DNA of 64,000 nt, from assembly GCA_035493895.1 (NCBI GenBank), contig DATJHM010000048.1, forward strand, positions 27,144 to 91,143, given 5' to 3'. This stretch comes from DATJHM01 sp035493895. Its GTDB lineage: Bacteria > Chloroflexota > Ktedonobacteria > Ktedonobacterales > Ktedonobacteraceae. Positions 7,724 through 16,272 of the stretch are shown here, in pieces. Position numbers and translations under genes: made by a program. Each line of letters begins with the position of its first letter. The stretch's first letter is position 1. The notes under the pieces are model-generated. The model made no database searches. It had not been told where the DNA came from and worked only from the letters and a program-made list of their open reading frames with translations.

Positions 7724-9930
7724 ACGAGAATGAAAACCATCACTTTCATATGCAAGATGAGCAGGCACCTTCCTCGCTTATGCCTGCGTTACTTGCTCGC
7801 CTGGGACTGGATGGTTCTGAGCAAGTGCCTGAGCCCTCTTTGGCGGCGTTGAAGATAGCTCTGAGCAGTCCCGAATGGACGGTGCGCATCGATGCAGTAC
7901 AGAAGCTGGAGCATGTAAGAGACGAGGAGTCGTTTCAACTGCTTCTCGCGGCCTTGCACGACGAAGACGATTCAGTACGCGCCTGTGCGATCCGTGTGCT
8001 GGGGAGGCGCAGCGATTCAGCGAAGCACGTCGCGCTTGAGCAACTGGAAACGGCTCTGCATGATAGCGCGTGGCATGTGCGTGAAACAGCCGTTTATGCG
8101 CTGGCCGTCCTGGGCGATCAGACCTCGCTTCTGGCATTGAGAGAGGCCCTGCACGATTCCGATGATGCCGTGCGCCAGGCAGCACAAATTGCTATCCAGC
8201 GCCTTCAACACGAGGCGGACAAGCGCGAGTCAAGCAAGGAACAGCCTGTCCTGGAGCAGGCCCTCCCCTTATCCCCATCATTTATTGGAGTGTGCTCTCA
8301 GCAGATGCGCCGCTTCGTATTGCGCCTGCAATCGCACGCATCCACCGATACAGAAGAGGGTCTGGATATGCTCGAAGAAACACAAGAGGTGGAGACTGAA
8401 TATCCGCCTGTGGCGAGCGAAAGAACATTCGGGACAAAGCGTCCCACTCCGCCGCGACAGGTCCGGCCACAGCGTCGCCTGATGCGCGTGCTGGAACAGG
8501 GGATGGCCGCTGTACTCATCCTGGCCCTCCTTGTTGGATGGTTCGCGCTCAGTCGCTGGTCTCATACCTCCAGCGGATCACCATCTGACGCAGATACATC
8601 CTCGCCTGGTAAGCCTGTTGCGACAGTCCAGAGCAACTTTTATGGGTTATCCGGCTGGTCGCCCGATGGACATACGTTCATCTATCAGCATGTGAACACG
8701 CAGAAGCACACGTTGGAAGTGGTTATGCTGGATGCAGCCACCGGGCGCTCTACTTTCTATCCTGTGCTGGATGCCTCCTGGACACCAGATGACTACTTGA
8801 TGGTTCTGGGGGGGCGCTATTTGCTGGCCTTACGCCCTCATGGGGCGAATCAGGCAACAATGGTAATCTGGGATATTATCGGGCATCGCGCTATCACGAC
8901 GCAAATTGTTTCTGCCCGGCTTGCAGGAAATGGTCAGGTTGTATCGCCCCAGATTATGCCCTCGGATAATGGGCAGAAGTTTGCCGCGTATTTCCCTGAT
9001 GGAACAGTGGCAATCTGGGATCTTGCCAGCGGCCAGAAACTGGTCACCTGTGAAGGGAACGTTCCGTTGCGTTATCAAGGTCCTGTGTATATCAGGTGGT
9101 ATAATCACGATCAGGACTTGCTCTTGAACTCTATTGATGGAAGCCAGATTGTGGCGTGGAACGCGACTACAGGGGCTCGTTTATTCAATTTGCACGAGAA
9201 CGACGCCCCTGAAACGCGCCACACTTTTCCTCAAGTTTCGCCGAATAGCAAATATCTGTTATTAACCACAGGCCATCCGCTAACAGATCCTAAAATGCCA
9301 CACGCTTCATCATATTATATTTCCGACACCGTAGAAATTCTGGATGCTTCTTCTGGTCAGGTGATACATCGCTATCCTCTCAGTGCGTCATCAGAAGAAT
9401 TTGTCTGGTTACCCGATAGTCAACGTTTGCTTGTGACAACTGTCCATACCAGTAGCTCCGACACTCCATCTTCTTTAACCCACGCGACGGAGCAGGTAAG
9501 TATCTGGAATATCTTCACCAATCAGATAACACCTCTTACTTCTGCTTCTTATGATGGGGTGGACTGGCACACAGCAGATGGTCGGTATATGATCCTGGGT
9601 AGCCGCGATGGCCGCTCGCTGAAAATCTGGCAAACGAGCAATAGTCGTCTGATTGCCACGATTGAGACACCCGGAACACCTGCCAGAACAGATGCGTTTT
9701 TTTCCCTGGGCAATCAGTACCTGGTCATAGGGCAGAGGGAGAACTTTTCTATCTGGAGTATAGCCAGCGGAAAGTTACTCTACACATATCACGGTCCTAC
9801 ACCTTTTTCTCTTTATGGACAGAGTGGAAGCTTAGTGACATGGTCACCCAATGAGAAGTATCTCTCCATGATCGCAGGAAGCGAGCCTTCGATCGGTTCG
9901 GGAAGCCTTGCTATCTGGCGTATACCTTGA
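7720..9930 (+). CDS. membrane sensor with HEAT repeats and extracellular beta-propeller; probable ECF partner
   Basis: The protein has 736 residues. The N-terminal third (about 40-165) is made of HEAT/PBS-lyase-like helical repeats (DEDDSVRACAIRVLGRR, DSAWHVRETAVYALAVLG, DSDDAVRQAAQIAI). A charged linker leads to one membrane helix (about 258-278, GMAAVLILALLVGWFAL). The last 450 residues form WD40/TolB-like blades (GLSGWSPDGHTFIYQ, VAIWDLASGQKL, LKIWQTSNSRLI, LAIWRIP). It overlaps the sigma gene by four bases. I infer that it holds or releases the sigma factor at the cytoplasmic HEAT face in response to a signal on the outer propeller. No classical zinc anti-sigma motif is visible, so that role is unproven. 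Confidence 0.85.
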   Translation: MNENENHHFHMQDEQAPSSLMPALLARLGLDGSEQVPEPSLAALKIALSSPEWTVRIDAVQKLEHVRDEESFQLLLAALHDEDDSVRACAIRVLGRRSDSAKHVALEQLETALHDSAWHVRETAVYALAVLGDQTSLLALREALHDSDDAVRQAAQIAIQRLQHEADKRESSKEQPVLEQALPLSPSFIGVCSQQMRRFVLRLQSHASTDTEEGLDMLEETQEVETEYPPVASERTFGTKRPTPPRQVRPQRRLMRVLEQGMAAVLILALLVGWFALSRWSHTSSGSPSDADTSSPGKPVATVQSNFYGLSGWSPDGHTFIYQHVNTQKHTLEVVMLDAATGRSTFYPVLDASWTPDDYLMVLGGRYLLALRPHGANQATMVIWDIIGHRAITTQIVSARLAGNGQVVSPQIMPSDNGQKFAAYFPDGTVAIWDLASGQKLVTCEGNVPLRYQGPVYIRWYNHDQDLLLNSIDGSQIVAWNATTGARLFNLHENDAPETRHTFPQVSPNSKYLLLTTGHPLTDPKMPHASSYYISDTVEILDASSGQVIHRYPLSASSEEFVWLPDSQRLLVTTVHTSSSDTPSSLTHATEQVSIWNIFTNQITPLTSASYDGVDWHTADGRYMILGSRDGRSLKIWQTSNSRLIATIETPGTPARTDAFFSLGNQYLVIGQRENFSIWSIASGKLLYTYHGPTPFSLYGQSGSLVTWSPNEKYLSMIAGSEPSIGSGSLAIWRIP

Positions 9931-9943
9931 GCCTGGCCTTTGT

Positions 9944-10023
9944 GCCCGTGTGGACGAATATATCATCCACACGGGCAAATAGCGACTATTCAGAACACAA
10001 CGAGTTCTGAATAGTCGCTATTT
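9944..10023. terminator. two consecutive hairpins, bidirectional terminator
   Basis: GCCCGTGTGGA/TCCACACGGGC (9944-9976) is followed by a perfect 20-bp stem (9977-9996 with 10004-10023). The second stem contains the stop codon of the opposing DinB-like gene, so it likely ends transcription from both sides. Confidence 0.8.
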
Positions 10024-10587
10024 GCGAGCTTCTCGCGCCTGACGCATGATCTCGCGCAACTGCCCCACGTGGTCTGTATCGTGGGCGAGACCCAGGATGA
10101 AGCGACCAACGGCATTGAGTGCGCCTACTTGAGGAAATGGGATGTAGGCGACATCCAGATGGGGCTCATCGGGCCACGCGTCCAGCATCGCTTTGCGCAT
10201 ACGCCGACTCTCCTCGAGGCGCTGACGTACCTGGGCGATGGTCGTGACGCTTTGCCATGGTGTCTCGTAGCGTGAGCGGCCCTCAACCTCCAGACCACGT
10301 GCCAGGACCAGCGCTAATGCCGCCGACTCCTCAGATGAGGCCGTGGCGTGGACGATCACGTGGCCCAGCGTCCAGGCCAGATTGTCTTCCTCAGGAATGC
10401 CAAAGGGATCTTTCGCATTGGGGTCCTGCGGCACAAAGGCCACGTCCTGGTCGACGGCATCCTCGACGATGGTCTTCATGGTGTCAATCATCTCATCCGT
10501 TAAGGCGTAGAGATCGGCTTTTGTCAGGCTTTCCGCAAGACCTGCGAAAGACAGGGACCCATTTCTGACTGGTGTGAAATCAAGCAT
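10018..10587 (-). CDS. DinB-superfamily protein
   Basis: The 189-residue helical protein has the widely spaced histidines of the DinB/YfiT fold: [14 protein letters not shown] in the middle and [11 protein letters not shown] near the C-terminus, which together bind a divalent metal. Family members include thiol-dependent transferases such as bacillithiol S-transferases and many proteins of unknown role. No substrate can be deduced. Its 3' end lies inside the terminator shared with the HEAT/propeller gene. Confidence 0.85.
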   Translation of the reverse strand: MLDFTPVRNGSLSFAGLAESLTKADLYALTDEMIDTMKTIVEDAVDQDVAFVPQDPNAKDPFGIPEEDNLAWTLGHVIVHATASSEESAALALVLARGLEVEGRSRYETPWQSVTTIAQVRQRLEESRRMRKAMLDAWPDEPHLDVAYIPFPQVGALNAVGRFILGLAHDTDHVGQLREIMRQAREARK

Positions 10588-10773
10588 TGCAATTCTCCAG
10601 TAAAATAATGGTTTGTGATTGGTAAAAATAGGACTATGTTAAAAGGTGAACAACTTTCCTTTTCTGAAAACATTGTACTTGATTGGCCTATTCCAGCATT
10701 TCAGTCTGATCCTCATCTCGCATGGGCATTGCTAGATAGTGGCAGAGAGCGTCTTCTTCGTGATAGGGTAGAG

Positions 10774-11466
10774 ATGGGGAGACTGTCCCACGAAAAAAAT
10801 TGCGAGATGAAGAAAATCGGCGTGAAGAAATCTATAAATATGAGGCGTATCCTCAGCAATCTGTTTATAGCCGCGCTCATCGCCAGCCCATTTTTGTATA
10901 TCGGTTCCGTCTACCCTGCTACCAGACATACTGCTCTCTTCACGATTTTGCTGGGGTATCTCTCGCTCATCCTTGTGTTTGTTAGCTTGCTCATCGGGCC
11001 GCTCAACCTCCTGCGCTCCAGACGTAACCCGGTGAATATTTTCCTGCGGCGCGATATTGGCATCTGGTCCGCCGTAACTGGTTGCTATCATGTCGCCCTG
11101 GCCGTTGAGACACGTTCTGGTAGCCAGATCCTCCGCTTTTTCCTCAGAGAAGGAAGTATCGTGCCGCTGTTCACACTCTATGGTTTGAGCAACGATACTG
11201 GCCTGTTTGCGACAATTCTGCTTGTGTTGTTGCTGCTGCTCTCGAATACGTTGTCGCTGCGTCTCCTCAAGGGAAAGCGCTGGAAGCAAATTCAGCGCCT
11301 GAGCTATCTGCTGACGCTGCTGGCGCTGGCGCATACCTTTGGCTATCAATATATAGATGGGCAGAATGCGCTCTTTTTCGTGGCAGTGATTAGCATGATC
11401 GTGCTCGTTCTTATCGGTCAGGGGATAGGGATTGCGCTCGTTCGCGCTCGTCAGAAGCGGGGGTAG
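10774..11466 (+). CDS. ferric-reductase-like / MsrQ-like heme membrane protein with one usual histidine missing
   Basis: This hydrophobic protein of about 230 residues has six likely membrane helices and resembles the ferric reductase-like transmembrane domain. RRDIGIWSAVTGCYHVALAV holds the first heme-ligand His. The later part reads KQIQRLSYLLTLLALAHTFGY, where relatives usually have an L-H pair; here RL stands in that place and only the later His remains. Heme binding may thus be changed. The start is uncertain: ATG 10774, ATG 10807 and ATG 10840 are in frame, and the frame stays open back to GTG 10615. None has a strong ribosome binding site. Confidence 0.65.
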   Translation: MGRLSHEKNCEMKKIGVKKSINMRRILSNLFIAALIASPFLYIGSVYPATRHTALFTILLGYLSLILVFVSLLIGPLNLLRSRRNPVNIFLRRDIGIWSAVTGCYHVALAVETRSGSQILRFFLREGSIVPLFTLYGLSNDTGLFATILLVLLLLLSNTLSLRLLKGKRWKQIQRLSYLLTLLALAHTFGYQYIDGQNALFFVAVISMIVLVLIGQGIGIALVRARQKRG

Positions 11467-11556
11467 GCGTAGAAAAGTGGTGGGGAGGGGGCAGGGCTCA
11501 TCCATAATGGTTTCATCCCTGCCCACAATGGCTTATCAGCTCCTGCTTTGTGGAAG

Positions 11557-12618
11557 CTACTTCTTTTGCTGCTGTTCAGCTAACTCTTTGACGCGTTGCA
11601 CATGGTTTTTGTGGCAGATCACCGTCGTTCCCGCCATTTCGACCACGATCACATCTTCCAGGCCAATCGTAAAGACCTGGCGCTCGGTCGTATTGTAGAC
11701 GACGATATTCTGGCAGCCGAGACTTTGATGGCTTCCGATCGCACGTACGCCCAGCTCATCTGCGGGGAAGAGCGCGCCATATTGATCCCAGTTGCCAACA
11801 TCGTTCCAGCCGAGTTGTGCCGGGATCACGACGAGATTATGCGTCTTTTCGAGGATACCATAATCGATAGAGATGGATTGTATCGTCGGCCAGAGCTCTT
11901 CGAGCACGCTTGTCTCCGCGGTCGTGCCCTGCGCATCCACAATCGCACTGATCGTTTTTGCCACGGCGGGGAGATGTTCGCGAAATTCAGCGAGAATGCT
12001 CTGCACCTTCCAGATAAAAATACCGGCATTCCAGACATAATGCCCATCCTGTAGATAGCTCTGAGCCGTAGCCAGGTTCGGCTTCTCTACAAAACGTTCT
12101 GCGTTATGGGCGTTGTGCTCAAATCCCTCGCTGACTTTATCGGCATAGCGGATATAGCCGTAACCAGTTTCAGGGGAAGTGGGAGTAATGCCGATGGTCA
12201 CAAGATGGCCCTGTTCCGCGAGATCATATGCCAGATGGAGCGTCTGTCTGAGCGCGTCGACATCGAGGATCACCGCGTCGGCGCTAAAAATAGCCATGAC
12301 AGCCTCCGGGTCCTGCCGTGCAATGGTCTCGGCGGCCCAGGCAATGGCGGGAGCAGAGTTACGTCCCATTGGTTCTTTCAAAATATGCGTGGAGGCAATG
12401 GATGGGAGATGTTCTTGTACCAGCCCCGCCATTGAACGACCGGTAACGACCCATGATTGTGCCGCAGACGTAAGTGGTGCCACGCGGTTCAGCGTCTCTT
12501 GAATCATACTATTTCCGCTGGGAAGGGGCAGAAATTGTTTGGGAAAGCTAGGAGTACTGAGCGGCCATAATCTTGTACCACTGCCACCTGCCAGGATCAC
12601 AGCATTAAAATGTTTCAA
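11557..12618 (-). CDS. mannose-1-phosphate guanylyltransferase
   Basis: The 353-residue nucleotidyltransferase makes GDP-mannose from mannose-1-phosphate and GTP for glycans of the envelope. The N-terminus has the sugar-nucleotide signature AVILAGGSGTRLWPLS followed by PKQFLPL. Later come GYGYIRYADK, RFVEKPNLATAQSYL, YVWNAGIFIWK and LGWNDVGNWDQY, all typical of the ManC/GMP family. It lacks the phosphomannose isomerase cupin domain of bifunctional relatives. I choose the TTG start at 12618 because AAGGAG lies seven bases before it; an ATG eleven codons upstream would bury that site in the gene. Confidence 0.93.
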   Translation of the reverse strand: MKHFNAVILAGGSGTRLWPLSTPSFPKQFLPLPSGNSMIQETLNRVAPLTSAAQSWVVTGRSMAGLVQEHLPSIASTHILKEPMGRNSAPAIAWAAETIARQDPEAVMAIFSADAVILDVDALRQTLHLAYDLAEQGHLVTIGITPTSPETGYGYIRYADKVSEGFEHNAHNAERFVEKPNLATAQSYLQDGHYVWNAGIFIWKVQSILAEFREHLPAVAKTISAIVDAQGTTAETSVLEELWPTIQSISIDYGILEKTHNLVVIPAQLGWNDVGNWDQYGALFPADELGVRAIGSHQSLGCQNIVVYNTTERQVFTIGLEDVIVVEMAGTTVICHKNHVQRVKELAEQQQKK

Positions 12619-12886
12619 AATAGAACTCCTTAAATGGCAAACGTGTTGCAAGTGCGATTGTGCTCGTTAAAATTCCAGTTGGTCGCTTACAACCATCGTC
12701 CTGTTCTAAAGGCATTGTATAGAGGTTTTTTAATGGTGTCAATGAAACTGTACTATTATTTTAGAGAAGAAAATAGGACGAAAACAAGAGGCGTGCTACC
12801 GTTACTCTGTTCGGGCTAACGAGCACAAGTGCGGTAATGCACGCATTCTCTTTTCTCTATATGACAAAACCATGTCCAGGCCAGGG

Positions 12887-13747
12887 TTAAGCGGCTGTTG
12901 TGTCCTTGTTGAGATCTGCTGGTAACTGTGCGCGTCGTGCCATCTGTTCCGGTGAAACGCGATAGACCTCTTTCACCAGACCCACATGCTCGAGCGTCCA
13001 GATAATATAGCCCGAAAGATCAAATTGCCACCAGCGGAGACCATGAAAGGCTGAGCGGGGGAACGCGTGGTGGTTGTTGTGCCAGCCCTCGCCCATGGCA
13101 AGTAGTCCCACAAGCCATTCGTTGCGGCTCGCATCGTTGGTCTCAAACTCGCGTTTGCCAAATGAGTGGCAGATCGAATTGACGCTCCAGGTAATGTGAT
13201 GAGCCAGGAAAATGCGCACCAGTCCGCCCCACAAGAGTCCACTCCAGCCACCAATCGCAAATGGTATCAGCAGTGAGAGCACGACCCAGAGGAGAAATGT
13301 GCGGCTGACAAACATGACCTGCTGATCTTTGAGTAGATGGCGGCAATAGATCTCAGGTGCGGCCTGCCGATCTTTGAAAAGCCAGCCGACATGCGCGTGG
13401 AAAAAGCCTTCCATCGGGCTATGAGGATCGCCCTCTTTATCGGAATGGGCATGGTGTTTCACATGTGTGGCTGTCCACTCAATCGCTGCGCCTTCCAGAG
13501 CCATTGAGCCGAGCACGAGGAAAATGAACTTGATGACCGGGTGGGGATTGAAGCTGCGGTGGGTTAACATCCGGTGATAGCCAATGGTAATGCCGAGCGC
13601 GGTACATATATACAGGCTGATCAATAGCGCAATATCTGTCTCATTCACTGCACGCATCCAGAGCATGCGTATCGCAAAAACTGTCGCAACAAGGGGACCT
13701 ATCACAACTACCAGAAGAATGGCCTTATACAGGGTTTTCGAATTCAA
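12887..13747 (-). CDS. acyl-CoA/fatty-acid delta-9 desaturase
   Basis: The 286-residue membrane di-iron enzyme has all three histidine boxes: HRMLTH (58-63), HVKHHAH and HNNHH. Four hydrophobic segments alternate with them. It introduces a cis double bond into acyl chains and so adjusts membrane fluidity. The TTG at 13747 follows GGAGG by five bases; a TTG four codons upstream overlaps that site and is rejected. It is monocistronic. The 235 bp to the guanylyltransferase start hold nothing I recognise. Confidence 0.95.
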   Translation of the reverse strand: MNSKTLYKAILLVVVIGPLVATVFAIRMLWMRAVNETDIALLISLYICTALGITIGYHRMLTHRSFNPHPVIKFIFLVLGSMALEGAAIEWTATHVKHHAHSDKEGDPHSPMEGFFHAHVGWLFKDRQAAPEIYCRHLLKDQQVMFVSRTFLLWVVLSLLIPFAIGGWSGLLWGGLVRIFLAHHITWSVNSICHSFGKREFETNDASRNEWLVGLLAMGEGWHNNHHAFPRSAFHGLRWWQFDLSGYIIWTLEHVGLVKEVYRVSPEQMARRAQLPADLNKDTTAA

Positions 13748-14108
13748 TCTAACCTCCAAAGCTGATGTCCTGCTTTTGTATGAGGATCATCGCATAAACC
13801 ACTTTTTATTGCGTGGTAATTAGTAAGAGTGAAGTTTCCTCTTTTTTGTTTCATGAGTTTTGAAAGTCCTGATAGCTCTTCACCTTCTCAAGAATTTTCT
13901 TGGTTGATAGTTCAGCACATGATTCGCCACGGCAATCATGTGCTCAGGGGACAATTGCGCCGCATGTATAATAAATATATATGCTGGCCAGGGGCATATT
14001 TTGTTCACCCTCTGCTCCTGGCCATACCGTTGCAAGGACCGATCACTACCGTCTACCTGCCAATCGTCAGCCAAAAATCGCTCAAAACAGTTCTAGAAAA
14101 GGATCTCC
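13748..14108. other. divergent intergenic space before the MurJ pair
   Basis: It holds an imperfect hairpin around GGCCAGG/CCTGGCC (about 13984-14026) and AT-rich stretches that may carry promoters for the desaturase and the MurJ genes. A 97-codon frame at 13829-14122 overlaps the MurJ start, has no family resemblance, and is not called. Confidence 0.4.
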
Positions 14109-16079
14109 GTGGAGAATTTTGATCAGCAGCAATGGAAACAACCATCGTTCTATGATACCGGGACCTCTTTAAGTTATAGACAAAGCAGCGAATATGCGTA
14201 TCTCGAGCCAACACTGCCCATTCAACGTCCGCTCAGCCTGCAAGAGCAACGGCTCCGCCAGTTGCGCGAGGGTCGCGAGCAACGCCAGCGACGAACAGTC
14301 CCGCTCAAGAGGAGCGGCGAGCTCTCCTGCGGTCTGGTGGAACTCTCCCAGCAAGGGCCACCACGGCGGATCAGTATTGGCAAAGCGGCCTTGCTCATCT
14401 CGGCCTCACTGACCGCCAGCCGTTTTCTGGGATTGCTGCAAAAAGCCCTGTTTACCGCGGTCTTTCGTCCCTCAGCTGTAACCGATGCCTTTAATCAGGC
14501 CAGCCTTGTGCCGGACCTGATTTTTAATATCGTCGCCGGGGGCGCGCTCATGTCGGCGTTTATCCCTGTGTTTAATGCCTATATGCTCGAGCAAAAAGAG
14601 TCGCAGGAGGGCTGGCATGTGGCGAATGCAGCTCTGAGTCTGGTGATGAGTGGCATGGTGCTACTGGCGGGCATAGCAATGATCTTCGCCCCGCAGATCG
14701 TATGGCCGTATAATTATAATGTTTCTCCGCAACAGCTCACTTTTATCGCAACGCTCACCCGGATTATGCTCTTACAGTCGGTGATCATGGGGAGCGGCGT
14801 GATCGTGACCAGTGTGCTCAATGCGCGTCAGCATTTCTTTTTGCCCGCGCTTGGTACCTTGCTCTATCCCGTAGGCGCGATTATCGGCCTCTTCCCGGGA
14901 TTAGTCCTGGTTCTTTTACATCACCCGAATGATGTGCTTGCCGTCTATTGTGCAACCGCAGGGGTCGTGTTAGGGGCGCTCTTCATGGTTGGCGTGCAGG
15001 TGCCGGGTTTAGTGCGTGTGGGCATGGACTTTCGTTTTACGCTCGATTGGCGTCATCCCGGTATTCGTCAGATGGTACGTCAGATGCTGCCCCGCCTTGC
15101 CAACACACTGATGCTCAATTTTTCTACTGCTATCGATCGTATTCTTCTCTCGTTTCTCGTCATTGCCGTGGGATCGGCAGGTTTCACCACCGTCTATATG
15201 CTGGCTTTTGCGGTCGTCTCCATCCCGCTCAGCCTCGTCATGGCATTGGGAACGGCGACCTTTCCTACGATGTCCGAGTATGCCGTCACCGGGCAGATGG
15301 AGCGCTTTGTCGCGATCGTGCTGGAGGCGTTGCGCAGCATTCTTTTTGTCTCTATTCCCTGTGCAGTCGGGCTATTGATCCTCAATCTGTCTATCGTGCA
15401 GATCATGTTTGAGCACGGTTCTTTCACACTTTTGTATGCAGAATTGACTGCCGTGCCCTTGCTTGGTTTTGCACTTGGCCTGCCCGGGAACGCCGCCATA
15501 GAAATTCTCACACGTGCTTTTTACGCGCTACGCAATAGTAAAACGCCGGTTCTGATCAGCATCTGGCAATTTTTGCTCAAAATCGTGCTGAGCCTGTTAT
15601 TGCTCGACCCGATTGTCTGGTGTGCGGAGCATGGTCTGGGGAACTGGGCATCAGGCGTTCTGACGCGACCGTTGCAGGTCGGAGCCTGGGGGATGGCCGC
15701 ACTCTCACTGGCGACCTCTATTGCGGTGCTGGCAGAGGCGGGAATTTTGCTCTGGCTGTTGCATCAGCAGCTTGGAGGGTTGCATTTGCGTGCGCTGGCG
15801 CTCTTTGTGGTGCGTGTGGGCATCGCGACGCTGGCCCTGGCTCTGGCGCTCCTGCTTTCACGCTGGCTGCTCGATATGCTGTTCGTGACGGCCTCTACGA
15901 ATGCAGAGCAATCGCTTGGAGTATCTGGCATCGTTTTGGTGTTGCTCAAACTGGTCCTCTCAGTCTGTATCGGAGGATTCGTGTATGTACGTGCCGCACG
16001 TTTTTTGCATATTCTGAATGCAGAGCAGCTCGGACCTGTGAACAGATTGCTCGTGAGGCTGCATTTATCCCGGGTGTAG
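14109..16079 (+). CDS. MurJ/MviN-type lipid II flippase paralogue 1
   Basis: The 656-residue protein has a hydrophilic N-terminal tail of about 85 residues and then about 14 membrane helices of the MOP/MurJ fold. The core begins SASLTASRFLGLLQKALF and continues TDAFNQASLVPDLIFNIV and GGALMSAFIPVF. MurJ moves lipid-linked peptidoglycan precursor across the membrane. In E. coli MurJ the segment is SRVLGFARD; the second Arg is Gln here (GLLQK), while paralogue 2 keeps Arg (GLVRT). The tail contains YDTGTSLSYRQSSEYAYLE, shared with paralogue 2. The GTG start follows AAAAGGA. It may be a specialised or regulatory copy. Confidence 0.88.
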   Translation: MENFDQQQWKQPSFYDTGTSLSYRQSSEYAYLEPTLPIQRPLSLQEQRLRQLREGREQRQRRTVPLKRSGELSCGLVELSQQGPPRRISIGKAALLISASLTASRFLGLLQKALFTAVFRPSAVTDAFNQASLVPDLIFNIVAGGALMSAFIPVFNAYMLEQKESQEGWHVANAALSLVMSGMVLLAGIAMIFAPQIVWPYNYNVSPQQLTFIATLTRIMLLQSVIMGSGVIVTSVLNARQHFFLPALGTLLYPVGAIIGLFPGLVLVLLHHPNDVLAVYCATAGVVLGALFMVGVQVPGLVRVGMDFRFTLDWRHPGIRQMVRQMLPRLANTLMLNFSTAIDRILLSFLVIAVGSAGFTTVYMLAFAVVSIPLSLVMALGTATFPTMSEYAVTGQMERFVAIVLEALRSILFVSIPCAVGLLILNLSIVQIMFEHGSFTLLYAELTAVPLLGFALGLPGNAAIEILTRAFYALRNSKTPVLISIWQFLLKIVLSLLLLDPIVWCAEHGLGNWASGVLTRPLQVGAWGMAALSLATSIAVLAEAGILLWLLHQQLGGLHLRALALFVVRVGIATLALALALLLSRWLLDMLFVTASTNAEQSLGVSGIVLVLLKLVLSVCIGGFVYVRAARFLHILNAEQLGPVNRLLVRLHLSRV

Positions 16080-16093
16080 AGGCGATGATGGCC

Positions 16094-16155
16094 GTAGGGA
16101 TGGGGCTTGTCTCCATCCGTTGCTCGCCGCGGATGGAGACAAGCCCCATCCCTAC
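16094..16155. repeat. perfect 26-bp inverted repeat between the MurJ genes
   Basis: Positions 16094-16119 are the exact reverse complement of 16130-16155, with a 10-base loop. The core GGGGCTTGTCTCC resembles the dispersed GTAGAGG...CTTGTCTGCG family seen at 20.1, 22.1, 23.3, 43.8, 55.4 and 60.5 kb. It may also damp transcription between the two genes. Confidence 0.85.
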
Positions 16156-16272
16156 TAGTCAGGAAAAGGAGAGTGTGGTATGCTTGACGAGCGGTGCGGA
16201 TAATGCACCCGGTACGTCAGAAATTTGAAATGTAATGTTTTACTACAATTTTTAATGTTTTAGAGCACTATT

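Noticed and set aside
10732..11526. 264-codon minus-strand frame opposite the heme membrane protein gene
   Set aside because: It is Gln/Arg-rich and low in complexity; the opposite strand encodes clear membrane helices.
13829..14122. 97-codon frame before the first MurJ gene
   Set aside because: It overlaps the MurJ start, has no ribosome binding site and no family resemblance.
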